A stretch of DNA of 64,000 nucleotides from the NCBI GenBank assembly GCA_033297075.1, contig MU858049.1, forward strand, positions 1 to 64,000, in the 5' to 3' direction. The notes under the pieces are model-generated. The model was not told where the DNA came from, ran no database searches, and saw nothing but the letters and a program-made list of their open reading frames with translations. A program made the position numbers and the translations under genes. This document shows, one piece after another, positions 49,801 through 63,200 of the stretch; the first letter of the stretch is position 1; each line of letters begins with the position of its first letter. This stretch comes from Rhypophila decipiens. Its lineage: Eukaryota > Ascomycota > Sordariomycetes > Sordariales > Naviculisporaceae.

Positions 49801-52800
49801 CCTCCCCCCTTTTCACTGCCGCAACACTTTATGCTGTCCCGATTCCCAAGGCCCTATAAATCAGGCACCGAAAAAAGATACGGAACACGGCACAGAGCAG
49901 AAAAGAGCAAGAAAACGGAGATACTCTGAGCCTCGGGGGAAACGGTCTCATACCAGCCACGGCGGATGCTCTAATCATAGAACTAGGCAGTAAGCCGAGG
50001 ATGCCAGATGGTGTAACGGGGTCGGATAGCGGCCAAAACGTCATGACACTGCGCTCTCGTGTATGCTGTCGGAAAGGGCAGTGACTTGAGACCGGGGAAG
50101 GAAACAGTGAGATAATACCAGAATGTCGGATAGCAATCAAGGGCTGGACGGCGACTCTGTCCCAGTATTGTCCTTATTCCGAGTGTCCAGACGCCAACCT
50201 GCTTGTCACCGGTTTCCACGATAGATTGCCCGCATGATGAGTCCTCAATGTCACGTTGAACACATGTCTGTTCCAGGTCGAGCCGTGAAGCCAGATTTCA
50301 TGTCAAACTTCGGACACTTGTCTATCGTCAACAACTGTATCTCGTGAGCTCAGCGGACGTGGGGGCAAATCTTGGGGGCCGGGGGGGGGGGGGGGGGGGG
50401 CGACGTTCCCGGGTTTTTATTGCGGCAGGGGATAAATTGCGTTATACAAGGGTAAAGGAAGGCCGAATCGCGGGAGTAAATGCCGAGCCGCCCGTANNNN
50501 NNNNNNACACGCCCCGCCCCCCCCCCCCCCCCCCCCCCCCCGGCCCCCGCCCCCCCCCCCCCCCCCCCCCGCCCCCCGGCCCCCCCCCCCCCCCCCCCCA
50601 TCTGTCCCGGATTGATATGCGAGCAGTCTATCATGTCCTTTCTCAAGAGGAAAGCGAAGGCCTATTCGAGGACTTCAAGTCCTAGACAGCGTATTGTAAA
50701 GGGGGTGAGTATGGGTGTTTCTCATGGGAGGACCAGGTAAGAGCAACAACATTAGAGCGGTGTACTGAGCCCATTTTGGCACATGTTCCAGATCTTTGAC
50801 CATCACAGCGAATGTATCTGTGACCAATCTTGAAGCAAGGCAACTTGTCCATGCCCCCTGAAGTGTGTTGCGTTGAGAACGAGAGATGTGCAGTGAGGAA
50901 AAAAGTGATCGGGATACTGGACTGACAGGTTATCGGTTCGTAGGACCCGAGGCAGCCCATCGACCTGAGGAAAGAACACTCGGCCTAATTCCTAGCCCCT
51001 GCGTACTGACGCGAGAGCTAGTGTAGCACTGGAAATGCAGTATAGAATCTGGGGCAGATCCAAAGTGAGGCCCTCAAGGCCGTACTGTTCCAATTCTCAC
51101 CGACGGTCAGCAGAGCGCCACTGCCAAGACAAGGCTTCTCGCCCGTCTCAGCAGCTGATTGGCCAGAGTCTGACAATGGCACTGGACGGGACGACTCCCC
51201 GTAGATTTTAGTGTATTCTTTCATGGGAGGGTGAAGCAGGAAGAATTGACGATATCGAGATGAAGTAATACCTGATGAGACATATGCATCTGCAAGCTTC
51301 TCGGAGGAGAAAATATGTGACCAAGGTTTCGAAAGGCCGTCGCTTGCTTCACGTGAGGCTGCTGCCTAACGAGCAGAAGTGAGAGTCGGTGTTGAGGCCG
51401 GTTAGTCGAAAAGAAGAGGTCCGAATTCGAGAAAAGGTCTCCATCAAGATGCAGAATGAAGTCACCAACTTGGTACGGATGGATCTTCGTCCGCCGGCAA
51501 CTCCGTCAGTGGACTCTTGACCATGTCGCTCGGGCCACGGGTTGCAGTTGCAAAGATGAGATTGAACGGAGCCCTTGCAAGAGTGAGCATGGAAGGTCCA
51601 ATGCCCGAGTTGAACCAGTCAGCCATATCGAGGCGGTGCAAAGACCGGGGTCGCTAGCTCTGTCGCGCTTGCCTTGTTTAGGAACTCCGTTTCTGAGTTG
51701 TGGCGCTATCTTAATCGGCCGTTTAACGAGTGGATCGAGATAAGACAAGCAAGTGGGAGGAATTGCGCCCATGGTAAGCCAAGCGATTGGCTGGATCCCG
51801 AGACATGCTGTAAAATGTAGTGTAAATCCACCGCGACGCCTACCAGTATGCTACTCCTCCTCCGAGGGATCGTCGTGCACTGAACAGCGGGAGGACGACA
51901 AGGCTGGGAGTTGCAGACGACAAAAATAACAGAAAAAGTATCAATATGGCCCTATAGAGATCTCCGCTGGATATCATCACACAACAGACAGATCTGGCAT
52001 AGCTTATCGTGTGACAGGAGCCCGAAAAGCGCGCAGACCGTCCTGCGCAATACGCATCGCACCGGAGCGTGTGCTGGAGAGAAAAGGTCCCTGCCGCGAA
52101 CCGCTTGAAAATAAGATGCCGGCGATGGGGGAAAAACATGTCCCAAGGCCAAGCAGGTATTTCCCAGGCCGCGAACCCATATTGACCTGCTGATAAGGCG
52201 AGGGCTGCAGGGAATTTGTCTGGGGGGTTTCTCACGTGTCTGAACGTCACTTCTGAGCACGAGGTGTACGTAAGTAAGTATCGTAGCAAATCTAGAATAC
52301 CCGACCTTAGCTCTCGGTGAGCAATGCACGTCTCCAACGAATGCCATACAGCGAGCGTCATCTCAGAGGTATTGTATGCATAGTTAGAGTATGAGGCCAA
52401 GGACTTTTGCTGAATTTGGTGTGTCACATATGGCCCTTGCAGGTTTGTTTCGGTCGACGGTCGTAGTTTGCTGTATGTTGATGTTGGCTTCATCGGTTTC
52501 ATCACGGATGGAGTTGCCATGTTGCGTACATGCCGACGAGGAGCATCTCGCCGGAACCAGATCCGCCAGTTCTCCGTAGCAGCCGGCCCCACAAATTTGG
52601 TGACTTTGTTCTTGTGCCACCTTTGTGAATAACTCTCATCGGCTTGGCGTCTGCTTCAAATCCAAGATTCCCACCATTAGAGTTAGCTATTGGCTCATAG
52701 TTGCAATATCTCCCTGAAATTACGGGTTGACTCTTTGCATCAACTTGAAGTTGTCGGAAGACTCGGAACACTGGTCCTCGCTCGCACGACAAGTCCCAGG

Positions 52801-55800
52801 TGACGGAGCACATTAAATTAGGGTTATTCGGCCAGCCTAGGTTGGAAATCAGGTCCGATGTGGGGTGGGAGCCAAAATCCGCACAGATGGTGGATGTCTG
52901 ACAGCCATGATTTCGTCTCAACCCCAGATTGGTTCACCTTTCGATGGTGGGACGGTACCAGGCCAGTGGTCGAGGGGGCAGCCACTGGCGATCATAGGCA
53001 AAAGAGGTCGTGCACGCATGTTGTCCATATGTACGTGTATTTGCTACATAGTGCATCCCCGCTGCTGCGTTGGAGTAAAGGCTCGTCGTTATTGGTGAGC
53101 TACGAGCCTACAAAGCCAAAGCTGCAAGCCATTGGGCGACGTACGGCCAGCCTTGATGAGGACTGATTGATATCGACTTGGCATTCGGGTCCGCGGGACT
53201 CAAGGGCAGTCACCTCTCCATTCTGGAGTTTGTATATCTCCACAACACAGCTATTCGAAGATGATATGCAGTGCTGACAGATGACTTATGGGTTTGTCAG
53301 TGGCCCTAGGATGCACAACAAAACGGGGTTTGGTGTATATTCCCCCGATCATAGTAGGTGCGGGCCGTTGTTCGAGGGCCGATATGTCCTTTAACTGGCA
53401 TGGAAGAGATCCAGTCACGGCGATCCTGTACTCGGTATGGCGGGCATGTTTGTGCCGCGTACCGGACCCAATGGTGTCAAGATGGCCCGTTCTGAGCACG
53501 CCGACCCGATTCTCGGTAGTGGGGATCCAGGACGCCGACACAGCCCTGCACCAATCTTTGGTCAGCATGAGGCCGCCATTGACCTGTTTTGGGTAAGTGG
53601 TGTTCAAGCATGCACTAAATCGAGACGTCAGAATGGGAACGCCAAGAAACTATTGCCGGGAGTGGATGATAGCGCAGATCTTAAGCGCCCGAAATGGCTC
53701 CACTGCCGTTTCACCCCATCTCTTGGCAGCCGTTTCAACAATCAAGCCGTTTCGTTTGGTAACTCTGTTTTGGGTGTTTCGACGGCCATCACGGTCAGCC
53801 ACAGATGACCAGTTCCCAGCGAACCTCAGCGAACAGTTTCGTCACCATCCTTGTTCCGAGTCCCGGTGTTCCGGCAGTTAGCAAAGGGTTGCAAATACAC
53901 ACACGTCAGTGTTAAATCCGCCGAAGAAGAAATCGACATAATCATTTATTTCCTGACCAAGCTGGGGTGTTTTCTTTGGCTCCCGCAGATATCCAGAATC
54001 ACGTCAAGTCACAGATCGGAGGTCCTCTCCAATTACCATGTCTGCAACAAGACATTGATCGAGGCCTATTCAGAGTTCCATCAGGTCGAGAAACTGAAAG
54101 GTACGGTTAATGGAGCCAGGATGTTGTCAATCATTTGTGTCTTCGAGATGCCAAACCTTGTGATTTATCATTGTGCAACCCAGCGGAAGGGATCGGAGAA
54201 TTCGGTGTACTTGCAGTTAATTACTCTTAGAGGGGCTTATCAATGACAAAATATATATGAATTATCAACCAAACAGAGCTGGAATTCCTTCGAATATCAT
54301 GGACCACGAGAAATACAAAAGCTGTTTAATTTTTATACCGGTTCCTGATTACGAATCCTAAATACGTAAGAGTGGAAGTCGGAACAAGCACACCGATGAC
54401 CGTCACCGAGCGTATATGAAGTCGGGTTTCTGCAGACAATTTGCCCGGATGCCAGTGTTAAAAGGGCCTTGGTTTGTAATTTTTTTTGGAACGATGTTGA
54501 ATGGAACATGAATTTCATCTTTGGTTAATACTCCAGATGTCCGATACAGCAGCTGCGTACTGACTGTTCTTCAACGACCCGACTCCTTGCCTAATGTCTT
54601 GGCAGTCAATTCGAGCGTTGATAGACGCCTTCCCACTACATGGCTCTCAGTATACCTTACTAAAACCAATGTGTGAAATGCCACCTACCCATATGGAAAT
54701 TTGAGGTGTAAATGCTGTTAGAGGGCGCGGGTACCGAGAACACGTGCATCGGAACAAGGGCACCTTCTAGCAGTGCCTAGGTACCTAGCCGCACGCTGTA
54801 CGTTTTTGGCTTTATCTGCGTCAACCACCTGAGCCAGATTGAGGCAGAATTTCAGGCAGGCAACTAAATCAACTACCCGAGCCTCAAAAGAAGTGTGTGA
54901 TTCTACCGATACGAACTGGTTTAGTCCCCCAGCCTTTCTCAAGATTCTCAATTTCTCAAAGCATGATGATGGTTCTTTCAGCTACTCCACGTACTGTCAG
55001 GTCATCGGCGTATCGTAGTGGGGCTTCCCAGGTCCCTGCCAGGCACAAAGGTACTGTACTCACTATTGTATCCGTACCCCTTACATTAGCCCTCGACCGA
55101 GTTCGCGGTTGATACTGAGACATCCGTCACCCGGCCACAATTTTTGGCCGGACCCCATCGTCGGTAGGGAGTCATCAATCTCATCAATCTACGACTGGAC
55201 CAGTCCTCTCACGCGAATATTGCCTTGCCCAGTGTCTGTACCATGAACTGTACCGAGCGCATGACTTGGCACAAGGAGTCCTGGACCTCAGTATAGGACT
55301 ATAGGTGCCTGCAAAGTCTGGAGACATCTACAATGGACTCTATTCGACATTCGGTTGTTTCTCACAACATGCCACCATTCGCTGACTGAACAATTGGGGC
55401 CCTTGATAGGGTCTCAAAATAACTGCCTAGTCATCGTCCGGTCTCTTTGTCCTCATCGGTCTCTTCGCAGCTTACCTTCTCGGTCTGCACTGCTTCGTCG
55501 TCATACCTGAATGTCGGCGTTGCAGCAAAAAGCTGATCTTGGGATGGTTTACCGGATCATGATATTAGGTACTGCCATGTCGAGGTTCATCAAGTTCCGC
55601 GTCAGTTATTTGGACAGTGATAAACGACACCCTGGAATAGTCAGTTCACGATGGTCTGACTGTTGAGTTTTTCCCTGTGATATGTTGCTACAGCTGGACA
55701 CTGGCCTGCAGCGCGAGGACGGGAAGAGCTGATAGGCCGTCGGAATGCTTGAAGCAAAGGTACCATCTCAAGATCATCGGCCCGCAATCGACTTGTTGGT

Positions 55801-57030
55801 GTGACGACAGAATCGGCATGATACGGTACCTTTTGCTTGTCCAACTTCCTGTTCTTCGGTGGAGTTGACATCTTGACATGAGGTCAAGCTTCAATTCCTC
55901 CGTCCATTGGGGACGTCAACCACCAGACCATCCCTGTTGCACTTTCCCCGATCTGGTAGTAAAAGAGAATGACCGGCCAAATTCAAACCGCCATGCTTCC
56001 CACCAAAATGGGCGAATTAAAATAAATATCACAAAGTTGCGAACCTGGAGGATTACGGTCGGCGAGATCCAACCAGCCACACCCACCCCTCCGAGCCCCG
56101 CCGCAACTCAACGTTTCGAGGGTCCGTTTCTTGCCAAGAGCGAATTCACGTTTTGGCCCCACGACAAGATCCCCACCCACCATTGACAGCGCGAGACCTA
56201 TTTTGGACATCTGACTTTTAGGCTTGCGCAGCGCTGCCCACCCTCTGTATGGCCGCTGTAGCATTACCCCTGTCGCAACCGTTTTTCTGTTCGCAATTAT
56301 CCCTTTCCACCCACACACTTCAAAGTCACCTATTCTTCGTTCCTCGCAACTGAGGTTAGAGTCACAACCTCGCTCGCTGCGCCCTTTGCGACTCGGTCCA
56401 GTATACCAAACCAAGAATGTACCGGTGCAAGGGCACCATATCCCCCTACCTTACCTGCGCCTTCGTGGGAGACTGCATTAGTTGCATGCATACTGGGAGC
56501 CTTAGTCATTCGGTCTCTTCCCTAACCATGAGCTCTCGTTGCTGCCTTCACTCCCAAGGTCCTGACAGGGCATGTCTCGGTCCTGCTCAGATGACAGCAC
56601 GGGATCCAGGCTACCCTGCCTGGACCTATAAGGTCCTGTATGCCCTCCTTTCTGGGCTGGCTGATGAGTCGACATATTCTCTATTCCCTTCTATCTCGGT
56701 GTAGTGCCTAACTCGTGACAGTTTGTGCTCATACTCTCGTTCATCGTTTTCTTGTCTCCGTTTCTTTACGTTTGCCTGTCTGGTCTGTTATTGCCTGGCA
56801 CTCGAAGCGCTCAGCCTCTCTTCAGTTTGCGTCTTTATACTCATAGATATATTCGTTGATCTTTCTTGTCTCCTTCACACCTTTGGGCAGCCGTTCACAA
56901 CTCTTCTGAGTAACTTCACAGTCGATTCACATTACCACAACCGATAGAAACAAACACCCCTAGCTGGGTATCTGTCGACTCATACGATACAACCAAGCAC
57001 ACGACGACAACTTTGGCAGGACCATCCACC
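46886..57030. other. 10-kb gene desert with an assembly gap
   Basis: Between the PNGase A-like gene and the small Cys/His gene. Frames up to about 250 codons exist (for example 51840-52592 on the minus strand) but have no recognisable domain and no supporting splice pattern. A gap of 10 N lies at 50497-50506 inside poly-G and poly-C. The last 500 bases are C/T-rich and look like the promoter and leader of the next gene. Confidence 0.5.
50381..50599. other. Assembly gap flanked by poly-G and poly-C
   Basis: A run of 20 G (50381-50400) is followed by about 96 bases of normal sequence, 10 N (50497-50506) and then an 89-base block that is almost all C (50511-50599). The homopolymers are probably sequencing or scaffolding artefacts. 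The distance and even the continuity across this point should be treated as unknown. Confidence 0.9.
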
Positions 57031-57294
57031 ATGTGTTTCCAGCTGGTCGAGCTCTACTCGGCATGCAGATGCCTCTACTACCAACACGCGGTCGACAGGT
57101 GCGCCTCGTATGGTAGACCGGGGCATGGTATTCAGAGGAGGACGATGCTGGTCGGCTACGCCTGTAGCGAGCACTCACGGCAACATTCAAGCGGATACGA
57201 CTATGACTATGGTCAACAATATTCGGATTCAGCCTACCATTCGTCAAGTCGATCATCCGGATCCAAACGGTCATCTCGGGGCTCCTATAGATGA
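57031..57294 (+). CDS. Small Cys/His-rich protein with Tyr/Ser/Arg tail
   Basis: Single-exon frame of 87 residues starting MCFQLVELYSACRCLYYQHA. Cysteines and histidines are C2, C12, C14, H19, C24, H32, C45 and H48, in a CxC-x4-H-x4-C ... CxxH pattern, which could bind a metal ion. After residue 50 the protein becomes a low-complexity tail rich in Tyr, Ser, Gly and Arg (GYDYDYGQQYSDSAY, then SSSRSSGSKRSSRG). I recall similar short fungal hypothetical proteins beginning MC(F/Y)QLVE, but no function is known to me. The ATG has a good context (CCATCCACCATG), and upstream is a long C/T-rich leader of the kind seen at well expressed fungal genes. No signal peptide or membrane segment. A C-terminal exon could be missed. 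Confidence 0.65.
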   Translation: MCFQLVELYSACRCLYYQHAVDRCASYGRPGHGIQRRTMLVGYACSEHSRQHSSGYDYDYGQQYSDSAYHSSSRSSGSKRSSRGSYR

Positions 57295-60200
57295 AACGTA
57301 CTGTCTTCGATGATGGGCTGCGGTTCATGGCATTCCCCCCCTCTGGGACTCTTCGACTTTGGCCATTGGGTCTTGTATCTCTACTCTTTTCGAGTACGGC
57401 CTGCATCACTGCTCCTGCCGCCGTCCCAGCTCTCCTATCTTCTCGTTGGACACGATCGCTTGCTATCTTCATCAGCACCTCCAGCCATCAGGTGACTAGG
57501 TGCATGTGGATACACCCACAGCGGCCAATTCCCGTCCACGGCGAATGCTACTCCCGGAATTGAACCAGCAGATCTGTTATCGAAGACGAAGAATGCTCAG
57601 GAGGATCGATTAGCCCAACCAGCTTCGCCCAATTTTTATTCCACGGGGCTGTCGGTTATCTTTGTTTTGGAGAGGATCGCATGATTTTACGAGCACGAGT
57701 CGAAACGATTTCACGTCTATCGATGGATACGATTATACGATCATTTCAGGCCCGGGTTTTCCTTGGTTTCTTTTTTTGGGAGCATAGCGATGGTCACGGA
57801 AAGCATTGGAGATTCGACCTACACAACACTGTACAACAAGACAAACCTCCACCCCTCGACCTTGTTTCATCACCTTCGGTTTTCTGTATTTATGTCTTAT
57901 CTCCTCTCACTTTTCTGCTTCTTTTCTTTCCCTCTGCTCCTGTTGGCAAGACACTTTTTTGGGAACGGGAAAATTTTGCATAACGGTCACGATACCAGGC
58001 GCTTGGGGGCATTGGGATCTTGGATTAATCCGGTCTTTGGGTTCTTAAACCCCGGTTTCTTTTTTCAGGGTTATTTTCAGATCTGACAGCTTTGTGCTTG
58101 CTTACTTTTTCCCACACTTTGTTTTTTGTTATTTCTTAATCTCAGTCTTCATTGTCCTTTTTTCAGACATTCATCCTGCCTTCATTTCTCACCCTCTGCT
58201 CTCATTTTTGAAGCACATTCTTGTAGCTTAACTTTGACATCACGCCCTTTGGATACGTTCATCCCTGCTCGGGAAGCAGTGATAAAGATGGCCCACTCCT
58301 GGGCCCACGATGGGAAGAAAAAGGAAGGGATGCTGGAGGAGCAGCCAGCAGGGCTGCCTGCTCCGCGGGACGTTCATTTGACCTTTTTTTTGAGGAGGGC
58401 CAGTTCGATTCTTCGAGACGCAGTTGGGAAGTTGTTTTTGTTTCACACAGCACCCTCATGTTGTTATCCACCTACTCACCGAGCCCGGGCTGGTATTTTA
58501 CCTGCCTCCTCTGTGTGACTAGACGATCACATGGAGGGCTGGTGGTAATAATCCCGGATAAGTCTCGCGATGGGCTGCGGCTTCGAGGCAGGGCTGATTT
58601 AGAGATCTGAAGCGGCTCAGGCTGCGAATCCATTACTTACACATCAACATCTTTGCTACAAGCAAGAAAGAAAATACAAGAATTAATTGAGGACACATTG
58701 ACCAAGTTCAAGATTTTGACAAGAAAATGAAGCGGTCGAAAGATATAACGCGATTTGGACGAGGTGAGGATGTAAAAGATCCAACGGGTTGCTGGGATCT
58801 CTTGCGCCACAGTCACTGCCGCGTGTCGTTGAGAAGGAACAGTACCTACAGTATCGTACACCCCCCGCAATGGCCTGAGCAGACGGCCCCAACGGCATGG
58901 ATTACGGTGTGCACGTGAGGTAGGTAGTTCAATCACTATATACATTATTGTGAGGCAGGTACCTTACCTCCCCACCTAGGTGACGTCCCCATATACGAGT
59001 TGCAGCAGGTACACCGAGGCACCGAGGCACGATCCATCCATCCTACCCACCCACCCACCCACACACCATACCTTGCACACCTTCGGGATCCTCTACCGGT
59101 GAGCTGTTTGCTCATGCCGAGGACCGACCTGGGTCATGTGTGGCTTGACGCTGTCAGGCTGGGCGCACTTTCCAGACAGGAACAGGGGTGAGATTCCCAA
59201 CGGTCCTATCAGCAATGACAAGGCAAGATCATGAATGATGATGATACAACTTCAAATTGACACAATTAACAATAATAAAACATGGAAAAAAGGCTCGCGA
59301 CCCAAGGAGCTTGGCGAACCGATATAATTGCATTGTTAAAAAATTCCACAATTTTGCTGGTTTAATAATGCCTTTGAACCATTACGCCAGCAATCACAAT
59401 ATCTCATGTTATTATACCGTATAGTAACCAGGAGTGCAAGCTGAGGATTTAGCTGGATGGCTGGTGATGGGGCTGAAGCCAAGGCCAAACATAGCTGTAA
59501 ACGTCGGGCGATGTCAAAATGTAATGTCAAAAATGTCGTAGCCTTGAAGTTAAGCCTTGGTGTTTCAATTATCAACCTGGTTGTTTCTTACAGGGACACG
59601 GCCAAGGTTTCCCACCGGTGATAGTGTGTCACACCAGCTGTGCGAGGCGAGTGTGCACAGCTCACCATGATGCGACACCTTACCCGCATCGCAGCACAAC
59701 CATGTTACCATGGAACTGCTCCGTGCTCTTTCAAGAAAGCCCGACCCCAGTTGACCGTTGACCGTTGACCGTTGACCGTTGACCCATTGACGGCTCGGCG
59801 GGAGATCGATCTGGGAGGGAGCTCGCTTGGTACGGGACGATGAGCATCATGACTCCATGACCAGGACAAGGGCCGGGCTTATTATCAGGATGATCAGCGA
59901 CAAGGACAGGGAATAGGGACAAGGTAGGGGGCCCGTGGCACAGAACAGAACCGCGGCTGGGGTTGTTGGGCGCGGTTAACTACCCCCCGTCAGTCAGCCT
60001 CACCCGCTCGATCATCGATGTTCATTCTCCGTCGCGCTTATTTAGGCGAGCGGGGGCCGATTCTGCTTTGACAGGTCTGCTTATCTTGGCACCTTTGTAA
60101 GTAATCAATCTCAACAGAGAAGATGGGTTCTTGAGGTGCGCATGTACATACCTTCATGTAGCTTGGAGTGCAGCATGGGTGTAACACTGAGTGGCAGTAA

Positions 60201-63200
60201 CCTCCCAATGTGCAAAAACAGTGTGATAGGGCTGAAATCCGCTCGTCTGAGTGGTGAGAAAACGGACTGTCATTTCTGGCCAATGAAAATGTGTTATTCT
60301 GCTCGTTTCTGTTATGCAACTGCTTTTCCAGTTCCTGAATTGGAGTATCGGGAGTTGAGAAGATATCCACAACGTTGATGACTTGCATTCTTGAGGTTGC
60401 AATATCGCGAGTAGACGACGTTTTGCGATGAGTTCAAAGTTACTGGGACCAACTTGATAGTGTAAAAATAGAACAGATGACGATGATGGGGACAATACGG
60501 GAGCACTAACACCAAAATGTTTAGCGGCTTAGCGTCCGTTCCAGGGGCAGGAACCCCAAGCAACAGCCCGGTGTGGTGCGCTGGGCGGGGCCTCTGGCTG
60601 AAGTTTGCACCCACTGATGTGGGTACCGATGCCTTGGCATCTTGGTGCTCTCTCCCTCAAAGATGCTGTTTTCTGTGAAACATGGATCTCAAGGCAGTCA
60701 ACTCACCCTTTAAAAAACTACACACCACCAGATGGCTTTTTTTGCGCTCCTTGTCTTTTTTTTCTTTTTTTCTACCAATGACATTTGTTCTTGAGCCACC
60801 TAATGGCGCGCTTACCTGCTGGATAGTACCGACTGCGCATAGTGCCGCTGACTGCCAGGGGACATGACTTGGTTGTTCTTAGCAGAAGCAAGTCTATGCG
60901 TAGGATACAGACAGTTGAACTACTTGTCTCGCCGTCTCCAGTGAAGGACACCCAGCCAACTATGGCGGCCTAGCGTCTCCATTAACTCGGGTCATTATCC
61001 GTGATCCGGACGCCCTGCATCACCGCGCTGAAGCCGGCTGACTCAACCCAGATCATTGGGCTGTTACTGCCTAGACCCCGAACATCGAATTTGCATCTCT
61101 TTTGCGGTTGCGTAGGATACACATCAACTGCTCAGAGATGGCCGGTTTCTCCTCTCTCGTCTCACAGCGCTGAATCTGAGAGAGGCAGAGATCTCAGCCC
61201 TGTAGGCTTCGATCCACCGGCACATATAAGCACGAACCCAGTCCCGCGGCAAGCTGGCATCGCACAGCATTTGTTGAACAGTACACGATGGAGGTGCCGA
61301 GATGGCACAGGGCTATTTGTGCATCATACCATCGGGGGAAATATCTTGCACTGGTAAGGGGAGCAAAGAACAAAAGTTGGGACGACAAAAGAACTTGAAT
61401 TGTCCAGTCAATCAATACCAGTGCCGGACCTGAACATATTTCTCACCATCCATGGTGGGCCGGATAGGTTTCCGAGAGGCCGGCTGAAGTTGTGGTGGCT
61501 GCTCATGGCGGTTCGAAACTTGCAGGTCTGTCTCGTAGAATGAAGTAAACCGCTGACCAAGTTCGATCGGGGTCTTCTACAGCACCACAAACCGAGAAAA
61601 GAAGGAAAATACATATGTGGGTGTGCTCGTGCGACGGAAAGAACTACCATACATGTAGAGGACATGGTGCCGCTCCGTGGCGGTTGCCGCGCTGAGAAGC
61701 GCGGGAACGGAGCAGAACGGACTTGCCACGTTTTTATTATTAATTGCAGTGGTCCACAGACGGGGTATCGGTACGTTTCATATCTTGTGTTATTCGTGTT
61801 CAGCATATCAGTACCACCTCTTGCGCTCTGAGACTACTCACATCGCAATGATCGCATTTGACCTTCAAACTTTGTATTACTTCTTACATAAACACAAGTA
61901 GCACAGAGAGTCCAGCCCTTGAAACAAAATCGAGTTGTATGTTATGGTATTGCGACTCTCACCCACCGGGCCCATGCTGAAAGGGGTGGTATGTAACCTA
62001 GGTACACCTGGTGCAGTACACATGGGCATGCGAGTATCTCTGTACCTCTCCCAAAGACGCACGCAGAGAAAAAGAGGCCGAAACAGTTCCACATACACGC
62101 ATATGCAAGACGCAAGGAACCAGGGACGATGCGGATACACTTACACATGGAAATACTGATATACTTCATCTCCTCAACATCTGGCTCTTACGAATGACCA
62201 CGATGCGGCAAGGTTCAGACAATTGCGTTAAACACGAGATCGAAATCGAACATTCTATGGCAGGGAAGGAGCATGGGAAGTTTGAAGATGAGGCTTAACA
62301 CGAATCACACTAACACTGAAACATGGATACCTATTGGTATCACACCCACCGGTCGTTCAAAGGAGATCATTACGGAATGTCCCACGGGCACTTAGACGGC
62401 CTATTCACCGAGGACCAACGAGCAAGGTGGAAAGCCTAGCGAGCTTGTGACTGCTCTACCAGCGGTAGCGACAAGAAGCAACAAAAACCTGGGGTATTTC
62501 TGAGGCAAGGCAGGCGCACAAGAAAAATCTCGGACTCGAGATGCTTCGTGTAACACTTTGAAGTTGCAACAAGCCAAGGCAGATTCGTTCTCGAGGAATA
62601 TCAAATCGAAACGTCTAGGAGTGTTGGCTCCTGCATGTACTACGGAGTGGAAGGTTATCCGAGATCTTCCACTTTAGAGGCAAATAGGCATTGTAAGTCC
62701 ATCTCGTGGATGAGCTGGAGCGCGAGGATGAACAAAGTTATTAGCCAAGCCCCTTCCAATTTTTTCTTCAATTCCCCCATCTCCATCTATAAATATCACG
62801 TCATCCCGCGCGCGTGGCAGCGCCTCGCGGGTAGCAACTACCTAGCAAATGCCGATTTGCTTTGATAGTTTGTTGGACGAGTCCGAAAGGGATCGCACCA
62901 ACCAACAAGCCCAACAGAGTGAACCGAGAACTCTTTCAAGACACAAAACGACACCAGTTTGTCAAAACGGTCCCGTGGTGGCTGTTTTCAGAACAGAAAT
63001 GAGGAAGATACTGTACATGGCAGTTTGCTCATGCAGGGGACTGTGAGGATCATGTCATCGATCGCAACCTGGGGAGGTAGCTGGGTAAGTGTGTACTTTT
63101 TTGCGTCTTTTGACGATCCGGGGATAAAATGAGATGGGATGGGGTCCGGGCGGCTGGATGGATAGGTCCCATGAGAAGGTGCGTGAGGCGCGGGTGGATG

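Noticed and set aside
51840..52592. Minus-strand open frame of about 250 codons
   Set aside because: No recognisable domain, biased composition, no splice or promoter support; likely a chance frame in the desert.
56417..56947. Short plus-strand frames upstream of the small Cys/His gene
   Set aside because: They are C/T-biased leader-like sequence with Ser/Leu/Cys-rich translations and no protein character; more likely promoter and 5' UTR.
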